Origin: Bacillota bacterium
GTDB taxonomy: Bacteria; Bacillota; Clostridia; Christensenellales; Aristaeellaceae
Reading direction: 5' to 3'
DNA length: 64,000 nucleotides
Assembly (NCBI GenBank): GCA_023392515.1
Contig: JAEVYX010000017.1
Coordinates: 1-64,000, forward strand
Below are positions 45,061 to 54,039 of the stretch, one piece after another. A program made the position numbers and the translations under genes. The notes below the pieces were generated by a model, which saw nothing but the letters and a program-made list of their open reading frames with translations, was not told the origin of the DNA and searched no databases. Every line of letters begins with the position of its first letter. The stretch's first letter is position 1.

Positions 45061-45888
45061 ATGAAGGAAAATATCAGCATATCCAAGGTGTTGGCTTTCT
45101 TAGCAAAATGCGTGCTGATTGTTATTTTCATTTTTCCCTTTCTTTGGATGATTGTTACCGCCTTTAAGACCTACGATGAAACCATCATTTATCCGCCCAC
45201 ACTCATTCCTCAAAGCCTGCAGTGGGTGAACTTTAAAACCGTATGGGAATCCGGCCCGTATTTGATGTATCTGAAAAACAGTCTAGTTGTCACCTTGTCC
45301 ATCCTGGCGATCCAGATTTTTGTCATGGTGCCCGCGTCGTTTTCGTTTGCACGGTATAAATTCAAGGGTAACGGGCTGTTGTTTGGTGTGGTTATGATCG
45401 CCTTTATGATTCCGTCCCAGATCACATTTATCTCGATTTACTTCATGTTTGCCAAACTGGGATGGCTCAAGACGCTCCTGCCTCAGATTCTTCCTTTCGG
45501 TGCCAATGCGTTTGGTATTTTCCTGCTGCGTCAGGCCTTTAAGCAGGTTCCGGAAGAGATTCTGGAATCAGCTCGCCTGGACAATGCCACAGAGATGCAA
45601 TTGCTGAGCAGGGTGATGCTGCCCATGGCGAAACCAACATTGATTTCTATCATGATGCTCGCCTTTATCAGCCATTGGAATGACTACTTCTGGCCTTTCG
45701 TTATGACCAACTCCATTGAGGTTCGGCCCTTAACCATTGGTATTGCCGCGCTTAGGAGCATTGAAGGTGCATTTGATTGGCATATCATCATGGCTGGCAA
45801 TGTGATTCTTGTTATGCCGATTGTGCTGGTGTATCTCTTCTTTAATAAAAAAATTGTCAATGCATTTGTCTATAACGGCATCAAATAG
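45061..45888 (+). CDS. ABC sugar/polyol transporter permease, MalG type
   Basis: 275 residues, ATG after GGAAAAGGAGTGGC. The hydrophobic pattern gives six membrane segments. The EAA loop is LESARLDNATEMQ...LP, again with Asn in place of Gly. C-terminus FNKKIVNAFVYNGIK differs slightly from the common VKGI.AGAVKG. Completes the importer of the polyol locus. Confidence 0.92.
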   Translation: MKENISISKVLAFLAKCVLIVIFIFPFLWMIVTAFKTYDETIIYPPTLIPQSLQWVNFKTVWESGPYLMYLKNSLVVTLSILAIQIFVMVPASFSFARYKFKGNGLLFGVVMIAFMIPSQITFISIYFMFAKLGWLKTLLPQILPFGANAFGIFLLRQAFKQVPEEILESARLDNATEMQLLSRVMLPMAKPTLISIMMLAFISHWNDYFWPFVMTNSIEVRPLTIGIAALRSIEGAFDWHIIMAGNVILVMPIVLVYLFFNKKIVNAFVYNGIK

Positions 45889-45919
45889 TGACATTCACAA
45901 AGGCGGAAGAGGAAACGAT

Positions 45920-46768
45920 ATGACGCTAGTTTCAACAAAGAAAATGTTGTTGGATGCACAGAGTGGCGGCTATGCCGTTGGAGCATTCAATGCAGAGAAT
46001 ATGGAGATGGCTCAGGCCATCATTAGTGCTGCGCAGGCTTTGAATGCGCCGGTGATTGTACAAACAACGCCTTCCACCGTAAAGTACGGGGATTTGCGGC
46101 AATTCAGTGCCCTTATTCAAGCGATTGGCAGTGAAGTACAAACGCCTGTTGCCATTCACCTGGATCATGGTGATTCTTATGAGCTGGCAGCCCGGGCCGT
46201 GCTGGCAGGGTACACCTCCGTAATGATTGACGGCTCAGCCAAGCCCTATGAAGAAAATGTGGCCATAACCCGAAAGGTTGTGGAAATAGCCTCGCTGGCA
46301 GGGGTTTCTGTGGAGGCGGAGCTTGGCAAGGTCGGGGGCAAGGAGGACGGTCTTTTCGTGGAAGATGAGGCTTATACCGATCCTGAGACTGCTGCTGATT
46401 TTGCAAAAAGAACAGCCGTAGATTCCCTCGCGGTGGCGATAGGAACCGCTCACGGCTTATATGCCAAGACGCCCAAACTTGATGTAATGCGTTTAAAAGA
46501 AATCCGCCGAAGAGTGGATATTCCCCTCGTTCTCCATGGTGCTTCGGGCCTTTCCGAGGACGATGTCCGCCGGTGCATTGGCGAGGGTATTTGCAAGGTG
46601 AATTTTGCTACAGAACTGCGAATCGCCTACAGCAATGCGGTTTCTCAAACATTCAGCCAAAAGCCGGATGTGTTCGACCCCAAGGTTTATGGGAAAGCAG
46701 CCAGAATTCAAGTACAGAAACTTGTAGAAAACTGGATTACAGTCCTCGGCTGTGCGGGAAGGGCATAG
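45920..46768 (+). CDS. Class II ketose-1,6-bisphosphate aldolase (fructose/tagatose type)
   Basis: 282 residues from the ATG after GGAAGAGGAAACG. The longer frame overlaps the permease gene. Zinc ligands: His in IHLDHGDS, His in GTAHGLYAK, His in LVLHGASG. Catalytic Asp is the one next to the first zinc His (LDHGD). The glycine-rich KVNFATELR phosphate site is present. Length and sequence are closest to GatY/KbaY/FbaA-like aldolases that give glycerone phosphate and glyceraldehyde 3-phosphate. Takes the bisphosphate made by the PfkB kinases of this locus. Confidence 0.9.
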   Translation: MTLVSTKKMLLDAQSGGYAVGAFNAENMEMAQAIISAAQALNAPVIVQTTPSTVKYGDLRQFSALIQAIGSEVQTPVAIHLDHGDSYELAARAVLAGYTSVMIDGSAKPYEENVAITRKVVEIASLAGVSVEAELGKVGGKEDGLFVEDEAYTDPETAADFAKRTAVDSLAVAIGTAHGLYAKTPKLDVMRLKEIRRRVDIPLVLHGASGLSEDDVRRCIGEGICKVNFATELRIAYSNAVSQTFSQKPDVFDPKVYGKAARIQVQKLVENWITVLGCAGRA

Positions 46769-46800
46769 CCCTACCGCATTGCTGGGAGGTTGATGTCCAT

Positions 46801-48300
46801 ATGAAAGAGTATTTGCTCGGAATTGATATTGGCTCCTCTGCAGTGAAACTGGCCCTGGCACGTACCGATGGGGAAACTGTGGCGAGCGCTTCGGGAAATT
46901 ATCCCACCTATTATCCCCAAAGGGGATGGGCGGAGCAAAACCCCAATGACTGGTGGCAGGCAATTTGCCAGCAAATACGCTCACTTATTAAAAATGCGGG
47001 AATAGCGGCCAGGGATATCGGAGCCATTGGCGTGGACGGATACAGTTGGGCAGCGGTGGCCTTGGGAAAAAAAGGCCAGGTGCTATGCAATACGCCTCTT
47101 TGGTATGATATACGGGCTGCAGAAGAGTGCACGTTTATAAGGGAGCAGCTGGGAGAAGAGCAGGTTTTTGATTTGTGCGGAAACCCTGTTCATCCCAACT
47201 ATACCCTGCCCAAAGTATTGTGGTATAAAAATCATTTGGCAAAGGTAGTTCCAGGCATCCACACGATTCTGCAAACCAACGGTTTTATTGTCTACCGCTT
47301 GACGGGGGAGCTGACCCAGGACGTGTCCCAGGCATATGGGTATCACTGTTTTGATATCCGGCGGGGAACGTGGAACTTAGGCATGCTGGAAAAGCTGGGC
47401 ATTGATCCCCAATGGCTCCCCGAGATTTCTTCCTGCAGCCAAGTGGTGGGAACGGTTACGGCTGCGGCTGCCCGGGAGACGGGGCTGCATCCTGGAACGC
47501 TTGTTGTGGCTGGGGGGCTGGATGCTGCCTGCGGCACATTAGGTGCGGGCGTTCTCCACCGGGGTCAGACCCAAGAGCAAGGCGGGCAAGCTGGCGGTGT
47601 GAGCATTTGCACAGATGATTGCATACCGGTTAAAAACATGATTCTCAGCAACCATGTAGTGCCCGGCCGATGGCTTGTGCAGGGAGGCACGGTGGGCGGC
47701 GGCGGGATTATGCGCTGGCTTGCCGGTATCCTGAAGGCACAGGAAAGTGCGGACAGCGCTGAATACTTCGCACAGATGGATCAATGGGCCGGGCAGGTGC
47801 CCGCAGGTGCCGAAGGGCTTTTATTTTTGCCCTATATGGCCGGCGAACGGTCACCCATCTGGGATGAAAATGCCAAGGGTGTTTTCTTTGGGCTGGATTA
47901 TGCTAAAAATCGCGGACATATCATCCGTGCCGCAATGGAAGGGGCTGCTTTTGCGCTTAAGCACAATTTAGAAGCAGCAGGGTCGGCAGCCGACAACGTT
48001 CAGGAAATGAGGTCAGTTGGCGGTGCGTCCAAAAGCAGCATATGGATGCAGATAAAAGCCGATATCACCGGCATACCCATCCGCCCGGCAGGGGGCGATT
48101 TGGCTACCGCCCGAGGGGCGCTAATCCTGGCAGGCGTTGGAACCGGGATGCTTCCCGGCTTTGAAAAGGCATGTGAGCAGTTTGTGCAGTTGGGGCCTGT
48201 ATATGTCCCGGATGGAGCACAAAAGGCACGCTATGATGTGAACTATGATCGGTATTTACGGCTTTATACACAGCTGAAAGAATTAATGAAAGGGTGTTGA
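46801..48300 (+). CDS. FGGY-family carbohydrate kinase (xylulokinase-like)
   Basis: 499 residues from the ATG at 46801 after GGGAGGTTGATG. A longer frame overlaps the aldolase. ATP-binding LLGIDIGSSAVKLALA at residues 5-20, the domain-II stretch GTLGAGVL, and the C-terminal SVGGASKSSIWMQIKADI with RPAGGDLATARGALILA, typical of FGGY kinases. It phosphorylates a ketose or polyol. A hydroxyl on C-5 or C-1 cannot be decided. It is encoded between aldolase and dehydrogenase genes in the polyol operon. Confidence 0.9.
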   Translation: MKEYLLGIDIGSSAVKLALARTDGETVASASGNYPTYYPQRGWAEQNPNDWWQAICQQIRSLIKNAGIAARDIGAIGVDGYSWAAVALGKKGQVLCNTPLWYDIRAAEECTFIREQLGEEQVFDLCGNPVHPNYTLPKVLWYKNHLAKVVPGIHTILQTNGFIVYRLTGELTQDVSQAYGYHCFDIRRGTWNLGMLEKLGIDPQWLPEISSCSQVVGTVTAAAARETGLHPGTLVVAGGLDAACGTLGAGVLHRGQTQEQGGQAGGVSICTDDCIPVKNMILSNHVVPGRWLVQGGTVGGGGIMRWLAGILKAQESADSAEYFAQMDQWAGQVPAGAEGLLFLPYMAGERSPIWDENAKGVFFGLDYAKNRGHIIRAAMEGAAFALKHNLEAAGSAADNVQEMRSVGGASKSSIWMQIKADITGIPIRPAGGDLATARGALILAGVGTGMLPGFEKACEQFVQLGPVYVPDGAQKARYDVNYDRYLRLYTQLKELMKGC

Positions 48301-48320
48301 GATTGGCACTTCAACAGACC

Positions 48321-49367
48321 ATGAAGGCGGCTGTTTTGCATGGACAAGGGGATATACGTTACGAAGACTACCCTATGCCCCAGTTGAAAGCAGGTCATAT
48401 ATTGATAAAAGTGCGGGCGGCGGGCATCTGTGGATCTGATATTCCACGGGTGCTTGGTACGGCCGCTCATTTTTTTCCCATTGTACTTGGTCATGAATTC
48501 TCCGGAGAAGTGATGGAAGCAGGAGAAGGTGTTACCCAGTTTCAGGTGGGCGATCGGGTGGTAGCGGCACCTCTCGTTCCCTGTGGTGTTTGCAATGATT
48601 GCCAGGAGGGCTCCTATGCCCTTTGCAAACATTATACCTTTATTGGCTCCCGGCAGCAGGGCGGATTTGCGGAATATGTGGTAATACCGGCGGCAAATGC
48701 AGTCAAGTTTTCTTCCGACTATTCATTTTCACAGGCTGCCTTGTTTGAGCCGGCAGGCGTCGCGCTGCATGGCTTAATTCAAAACAGTTATCTGGGCGGC
48801 GGTACTGTGGCCATTCTGGGTGCAGGTACCATTGGCGTATTTACTGGACAGTGGGCGCAAATTTTCGGCGCTGAAAAAGTGGTCTTCTTCGATGTGGATG
48901 AGGAGCGGCTGAAAATTGCCACTGAAATCACGGGAGGTAAAGGGATTAACCTAAGCCTTTCCAATGGACGTGAGGAGGCTATGAAAGTTACCAACGGAAA
49001 GGGCTTTTCATACGTATTTGGCACTTCCGGCGCTTCGGAAACCATCAACATGGCCTTTTCTATTGCGGCTAACAAGGCCAAAATCTGTTTTATTGGAACG
49101 CCAACCGGCCCCGTTTCCTTTACGGCGGAAGAATGGGAACTGATGAACCGGCATGAATTTACCGTAACAGGCTCTTGGATGAGCTATTCCGCACCTTTTC
49201 CCGGCAGGGAATGGACCCTTACCGCTGAAATGATGGGCCAGGGAAGATTGAAATTCGATGAGCGGTTTATTTACAAAAAGTTTTCTCTGGCGCAATGTGC
49301 TGAGGCGTTTGCATCCTTTCAGCATCCCGGGCAGGTAAAGGGAAAAATTCTTCTGGTCAATGAATAA
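48321..49367 (+). CDS. GatD-like zinc-dependent polyol dehydrogenase
   Basis: 348 residues from ATG 48321. A TTG at 48303 in frame is an alternative start. Medium-chain dehydrogenase: GICGSDIPRVLG, GHEFSGEVM, structural zinc lobe CGVCNDC...C, cofactor loop GAGTIGVFTGQWA. Overall it resembles galactitol-1-phosphate 5-dehydrogenase (GatD). Likely oxidises a phosphorylated hexitol to a ketose phosphate with NAD. Next to the FGGY kinase and the second PfkB kinase. Confidence 0.82.
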   Translation: MKAAVLHGQGDIRYEDYPMPQLKAGHILIKVRAAGICGSDIPRVLGTAAHFFPIVLGHEFSGEVMEAGEGVTQFQVGDRVVAAPLVPCGVCNDCQEGSYALCKHYTFIGSRQQGGFAEYVVIPAANAVKFSSDYSFSQAALFEPAGVALHGLIQNSYLGGGTVAILGAGTIGVFTGQWAQIFGAEKVVFFDVDEERLKIATEITGGKGINLSLSNGREEAMKVTNGKGFSYVFGTSGASETINMAFSIAANKAKICFIGTPTGPVSFTAEEWELMNRHEFTVTGSWMSYSAPFPGREWTLTAEMMGQGRLKFDERFIYKKFSLAQCAEAFASFQHPGQVKGKILLVNE

Positions 49368-49400
49368 GTCTACGATTGAAAATGTTAGTATGAGGATCTT

Positions 49401-50333
49401 ATGATAGCGACAATTACGCTGAATGCATCCATCGACAGGCGTTATGTGGTGGAAAGCACTCAATGGGGCGTTGTTCACCGTGTTAAGAGCTGTACCAGCA
49501 CGGCAGGCGGCAAAGGGCTCAATGTTGCAAGAATCATCCATGCCTTGGATGAAAAAGTGATAGCAGGTGGATTTGCGGGTGGTTTCTCAGGGGCCTTTCT
49601 GCTTAAAATGCTTGCCCAGGAAGGGGTTCCTGAGGCCTTTGTGAAAGTACAGGGCGAAACGCGCTCCTGCATTAATGTACACGATCTTACGACAGGCGTC
49701 CAAACGGAATTCCTGGAGCCGGGAACAGCTGTTTTGCCTGGGGAATATAATGAATTTTTGGCTGTATACCGGGAGCTTTTAAAGGAATGCCGGGTGGTCA
49801 GCCTGTCAGGCAGCCTGCCCGGAGGGCTGGATGTTGCAGCGTACGGTAATCTAATTCGCATTGCAAAAGAGAGCGGTGCCAAGGTGCTTTTGGACACAAG
49901 CGGCCCGGCTCTCATGGCGGCTTTGCCTTTTGGGCCTTCAGTCATCAAGCCGAATGAAGAGGAAATCAGGCAGCTTGCCGGTGAGAACACACAATCTTTG
50001 CAGGCACTGGCTTATGAGGCGCAAAAATTGCACCGGCAGGGTATTGAGCGGGTGGTTGTCTCCCTGGGCGCAAGGGGTGCGCTTCTGGCCTGTGAGCAAG
50101 GTGTGTACCATGGAAAGCCACCACAAATTCAACCTTTGAATACCGTTGGATGCGGTGATGCCATGACAGCCTCCTTTGCGGTGAGCTTTTCCCGGGGGGA
50201 CGATTCCCGGGAGGCGTTGCGCCAGGCAATTGCCGTTTCAGCGGCCAGCGCCCTTTCGCTAGATACAGGCGGGCTTGACAAAAACGAGTATGAAAAGATA
50301 TTGCCGTTGGTCCGGCTAGAAAAGTTGCTGTGA
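49401..50333 (+). CDS. PfkB-family sugar-phosphate kinase (second copy)
   Basis: 310 residues. Starts IATITLNASIDRRYVVE with AGGKGLNVARII, then catalytic NTVGCGDAMTASF, where Cys replaces the usual Ala of the GAGD loop. Same FruK/LacC subgroup as the 37881 gene but clearly diverged, so probably a different ketose phosphate. The word GATTGAAAATG (49374-49384) lies just upstream. Follows the GatD-like gene by about 30 bases. Confidence 0.88.
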   Translation: MIATITLNASIDRRYVVESTQWGVVHRVKSCTSTAGGKGLNVARIIHALDEKVIAGGFAGGFSGAFLLKMLAQEGVPEAFVKVQGETRSCINVHDLTTGVQTEFLEPGTAVLPGEYNEFLAVYRELLKECRVVSLSGSLPGGLDVAAYGNLIRIAKESGAKVLLDTSGPALMAALPFGPSVIKPNEEEIRQLAGENTQSLQALAYEAQKLHRQGIERVVVSLGARGALLACEQGVYHGKPPQIQPLNTVGCGDAMTASFAVSFSRGDDSREALRQAIAVSAASALSLDTGGLDKNEYEKILPLVRLEKLL

Positions 50334-50358
50334 CCGAGCCTGAAAATGATGCTATAAT
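50330..50358 (+). promoter_or_regulatory. Internal promoter upstream of the phosphodiesterase gene
   Basis: GTGACC (50330-50335), 17-base spacer, perfect TATAAT (50353-50358). TGAAAATGATG lies in the spacer and GATTGAAAATGAG just after the start site, similar to the candidate DeoR operator word. Confidence 0.5.
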
Positions 50359-50375
50359 AGTAAGAGGGATTGAAA

Positions 50376-51671
50376 ATGAGTCAGCATTTGATTGTTATCT
50401 CGGAGGATGCCTTGGTTTACGAGGACCTGGAAACGCTGAAGACGCTGCCTAACTTCTCAAAAGTATGGGAAAAGACGGCTCGGGTAAACAGGACGCGTTC
50501 CGTATATCCCAGTCTGACGTATCCATGTCATACAAGCATGCGGACTGGAATGTATCCCAATCGCCATGGGATTATCAATAATGAAAAAAGCACGCTTTGT
50601 GAGAAAAGCTCCCCATGGGTACTGTTTAATGATGCGGTAAAGGTGCCTGATGTGTTTGATGCGGCAAAGAAAAAGGGGCTTACCACAGCCGCTGTATTCT
50701 GGCCGGTGACAGGAAACCATGCCTCCATTGACTACCTGGTAAACGAATATTGGCCCCAAAGCCCTGAGGAGACTACACGGGACTGTTTTGCAAACTCCGG
50801 AAGTTCCCCTGAAGTGATGGAAAAAGTTGTGGATAAGAACTTGCATATGCTGATCAACAGGGTACATCCCTATTGCGATGCATTTATTCATGCTTGTGCC
50901 TGCTCCATTATCAGGGAATTCAAACCGAACCTGCTGATGATCCATCCTGCCAATGTGGATGATTATCGCCACAAATCCGGGCTTTTCTCCACATTGGTAA
51001 CCCATGGACTCCACGAGATTGATCTGTGGCTGGGGGACATTATCAAAGCTGCGCAGGATGCGGGCATCTATGAGGATACGGACTTTGTTATTACCAGCGA
51101 CCATGGACAGCTGAATATCATTAGAACCATTTCCCCCAATGTGGTTTTTGCCGATCATGGGCTGATCCAGGTTGATTCAAATGGAGACATTGCGGATTTT
51201 ACCGCCTTTTGCAAATCCACCGCACTTTCAGCCCAGGTATATTTAAAAAACCCCAACGATAAAGCTGCTTATGACAAGACGTTGCAATTGCTTACCCATA
51301 TGTGCGAAGAGGGAATTTACGGCATAAACCGCGTCTATACTGCCGAAGAGGCCGAACAAGAGGAGCATTTGGCCGGAGATTTTTCCTTTGTCATTGAAAG
51401 CGATGGCTATTCGTCTTTTACAAACAATTGGGTACGCCCGATTGTGCGCAATAAAGATATCACGGATTACCGCTTTGGACATGCCACCCATGGCCATCAT
51501 CCGGATAAAGGACCCCAGCCCACTATGGTGGCCTTTGGCCCCCGGTTCCGTGCCGGTGCTGTGGTGGAAAGAAGACCACTAGTAGACGAAGCAGCCACCT
51601 TCGCCCGTGTGCTGGGTTTGGAAATGGGCGATATTGACGGTAAAGCCATTGAAGAAATCCTGAATGTGTAA
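50376..51671 (+). CDS. Nucleotide pyrophosphatase/phosphodiesterase-like protein (alkaline phosphatase superfamily)
   Basis: 431 residues from ATG 50376, with AAGAGGG at proper distance. NPP-type motifs: nucleophile Thr in YPSLTYPCHTSMRTGMYPNRHG, metal ligands in FVITSDHGQLNI and in YRFGHATHGHHPDKGP. No signal peptide, so it acts inside the cell. NPP enzymes split phosphodiesters and phosphoanhydrides. In this operon the substrate may be a polyol or glycerol phosphodiester brought in by the importer. Phosphonoacetate-type or phosphoglycerate-mutase-like activity is less likely. Confidence 0.82.
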   Translation: MSQHLIVISEDALVYEDLETLKTLPNFSKVWEKTARVNRTRSVYPSLTYPCHTSMRTGMYPNRHGIINNEKSTLCEKSSPWVLFNDAVKVPDVFDAAKKKGLTTAAVFWPVTGNHASIDYLVNEYWPQSPEETTRDCFANSGSSPEVMEKVVDKNLHMLINRVHPYCDAFIHACACSIIREFKPNLLMIHPANVDDYRHKSGLFSTLVTHGLHEIDLWLGDIIKAAQDAGIYEDTDFVITSDHGQLNIIRTISPNVVFADHGLIQVDSNGDIADFTAFCKSTALSAQVYLKNPNDKAAYDKTLQLLTHMCEEGIYGINRVYTAEEAEQEEHLAGDFSFVIESDGYSSFTNNWVRPIVRNKDITDYRFGHATHGHHPDKGPQPTMVAFGPRFRAGAVVERRPLVDEAATFARVLGLEMGDIDGKAIEEILNV

Positions 51672-51715
51672 CGGTTAAGCAAAGCTTTTGTGCGATTTCA
51701 AAGGAGTGAGAACCC

Positions 51716-52534
51716 ATGCTGTATCAGGAAATGCAGCTTCATGTGCCAGGACAGCAGGAGACAGCCGCATTAATTTCCTACATCCCTTCCAACAGCCCGG
51801 AAATTGAGCAGGATCGCCGCCGTCCGGCAGTGATTGTATGTCCAGGGGGTGGATATCACTTTTTGTCTGACCGGGAGGCAGAGCCCATCGCCATCCGGTT
51901 GAATGCCTTGGGGCTGAACGTCTTCATTTTGCGCTATAGTGTGTCACCCGCCCGCTACCCCGTGCCTCAAAGGCAGCTGGCCATGGCGGTGCATTTGGTG
52001 CGCAGCCAAGCGGCGGAATTTGCGACTGATCCCAATAAAATCTTTGTAGCCGGCTTTTCTGCCGGCGGGCATTTGGCTGCCAGCCTGGGTATACTTTGGA
52101 AGGATGCTGCATGCTTTGCGGAATTGGGTCTTTCCCCGGAAGCAATTCGTCCCAACGGAATGATTTTGAGCTATCCTGTCATCACTTCGGGAGAATTCGC
52201 CCATCGCAACTCTTTCCTTTGTCTGCTGGGAGAAAAGCATGATGCCTTAAAGGATCAGGTCTCCCTGGAAAAGCGGGTAACGGATGATGCCGTACCTGCG
52301 TTTATATGGCATACCTACGAGGATGAGCTGGTACCGGTAGAAAACAGCTTGCTGCTGGCTATGGCACTGCGGGCCCACCTTGTTCCTATGGAACTGCACA
52401 TTTATCCCTTTGGGCGGCACGGCCTTTCCCTCTCCAATAATCAGGTATACGGGCCTGATGCAAAAACCGCCATACGGCCCGAGTGCAAAGACTGGATTGA
52501 TATGGCGGCTCGGTGGATATTTTCCTTTGAGTAA
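51716..52534 (+). CDS. Alpha/beta-hydrolase, acetyl-esterase-like
   Basis: 272 residues, ATG after CAAAGGAGTGAG. Oxyanion region CPGGGYHFLSDREAEPIA, nucleophile elbow GFSAGGH (Ser near residue 114), a likely catalytic Asp in YEDELVP and His in GRHGLS. The pattern is that of the BD-FAE/Axe2-like carbohydrate acetyl esterases common in polysaccharide loci. No signal peptide. It may remove acetyl or other acyl groups from the imported compound. Confidence 0.82.
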   Translation: MLYQEMQLHVPGQQETAALISYIPSNSPEIEQDRRRPAVIVCPGGGYHFLSDREAEPIAIRLNALGLNVFILRYSVSPARYPVPQRQLAMAVHLVRSQAAEFATDPNKIFVAGFSAGGHLAASLGILWKDAACFAELGLSPEAIRPNGMILSYPVITSGEFAHRNSFLCLLGEKHDALKDQVSLEKRVTDDAVPAFIWHTYEDELVPVENSLLLAMALRAHLVPMELHIYPFGRHGLSLSNNQVYGPDAKTAIRPECKDWIDMAARWIFSFE

Positions 52535-52588
52535 ATGTTTCACGTATAAAATAGGATAATATAAAAAGCAGCTATTAAGGAGCTATGT

Positions 52589-53968
52589 ATGGTGGATTTT
52601 TCAAAACTGTCTTTGGAGGAGCTTATACAAAGGGATGGTTTTGATTGTGACTGCGGCTGTCATCACCAGGTAAAGGTTCAGCATGTAAAAATCGGAGCCG
52701 ATGCGGCAGCCAGCCTGCCAGGTGTGCTGGCGAGCCTTAATGTCATTAGACCTTTTGTGGTTTGTGATCAGAATACGGCAGCAGTCGCTTGGCCCAAGGT
52801 GAAAGCGCTGCTGGAAAAGGCGCAAATCCCCTATCAGCTTTTTGTTTTTCCGCAGCAGCGTGTGGAGCCGGATGAGGCCGCGATAGGCGCGCTTGCCATG
52901 GCTTTTGACCCGGAATGTGATGTGATTTTAGGCGTTGGCTCCGGTGTTATCAATGATTGCTGCAAGGTTTTGGCTAAAGTGAGCGCAAGACCATTTCTCA
53001 TCGTCGCCACTGCACCTTCCATGGACGGATACGCATCTGACTCTGCCTCCATGATTCAAAACCGCGTGAAGGTTTCGCTGGGAACGCCTTGCCCTCTAGC
53101 AGTCATCGCGGATACGGATATTGTTGCGAATGCCCCGATGCGCATGCTGCAGGCGGGCCTTGGTGACATGATGGCTAAATATACTGCATTGTGCGAATGG
53201 CGGATCGCACATTTGGTGATCGGAGAATATTACTGCCCGCATGTAGCTGAATTGGTCCGTTGTTCTCTTAAAAAGTGCGTCAATCATGCGGAAAAGCTGG
53301 TTCTCAGAGACCCGGATGCGGTGGAAGCGGTCATGGAAGGGCTCATTATAACCGGTATTGCGATGAGCTTTGCAAAATGCTCCAGACCTGCCTCCGGACT
53401 GGAACATTATTTTTCACATATGTGGGAAATGATGGCGCTGGATAAAAACATTCCAGCCGATCTGCACGGTATTCAGGTGGGGGTTGGTACGCATCTCACA
53501 TTGATGATATTTGACAGCTTAGCCAATGAAATGCCCGATTGGGCACAGGCACAAAAACATCTGTCTAACTTTGATGAAGCAGCATGGGAGCAAGAAATGC
53601 GGGAGATTTTCGGCAAAGCATCCAATGCCGTAATTCAAGGCGAAAGAAATAAATTCCACAAAAATGACCTGGGAGAATTGGCCCGGCGGATCCATTTCAT
53701 TCAACTTCATTGGGAGGAAATCCTGACGGTAGTAAAGCAGGAACTTCCTGCATCCAAGGATTTGCTGGCCTTGATGCGGCGCCTGGGCATGCCTGCATGG
53801 CCCCAGGAACTGGGGCTGAGCCCGCAGGATGTCAAACAGGCGTTGATAGGATCCCGGGATATCCGTGATAAGTATCTGGTCAGCTCTCTCTTGTGGGATT
53901 TAGGCAAGCTGCACGATTACGCGAATATGCTTGCAGCCTCCGGAAAAGGTGGCGATTCCAAGCAGTAA
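52589..53968 (+). CDS. AraM/sn-glycerol-1-phosphate dehydrogenase-like protein
   Basis: 459 residues, ATG after AAGGAGCTATGT. N-terminal Cys-rich CDCGCHH followed by KVQHVKIG is typical of AraM. NAD fold with GVGSGVINDCCK, APSMDGYASDSAS and metal ligands Asp (GLGDMMAKYTA), His (SGLEHYFSHMW) and His (ADLHGIQVGVGT). Bacillus AraM makes or oxidises sn-glycerol 1-phosphate. Within a polyol locus the enzyme may oxidise another polyol phosphate such as a pentitol phosphate. About 60 residues longer at the C-terminus than short archaeal homologues. Confidence 0.85.
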   Translation: MVDFSKLSLEELIQRDGFDCDCGCHHQVKVQHVKIGADAAASLPGVLASLNVIRPFVVCDQNTAAVAWPKVKALLEKAQIPYQLFVFPQQRVEPDEAAIGALAMAFDPECDVILGVGSGVINDCCKVLAKVSARPFLIVATAPSMDGYASDSASMIQNRVKVSLGTPCPLAVIADTDIVANAPMRMLQAGLGDMMAKYTALCEWRIAHLVIGEYYCPHVAELVRCSLKKCVNHAEKLVLRDPDAVEAVMEGLIITGIAMSFAKCSRPASGLEHYFSHMWEMMALDKNIPADLHGIQVGVGTHLTLMIFDSLANEMPDWAQAQKHLSNFDEAAWEQEMREIFGKASNAVIQGERNKFHKNDLGELARRIHFIQLHWEEILTVVKQELPASKDLLALMRRLGMPAWPQELGLSPQDVKQALIGSRDIRDKYLVSSLLWDLGKLHDYANMLAASGKGGDSKQ

Positions 53969-54039
53969 GACCCTGGGGCATTCGCATCGCATCGCAAAAG
54001 ATTTATTTATTCGGCAAAATTATGAGGAGACAAATGACG

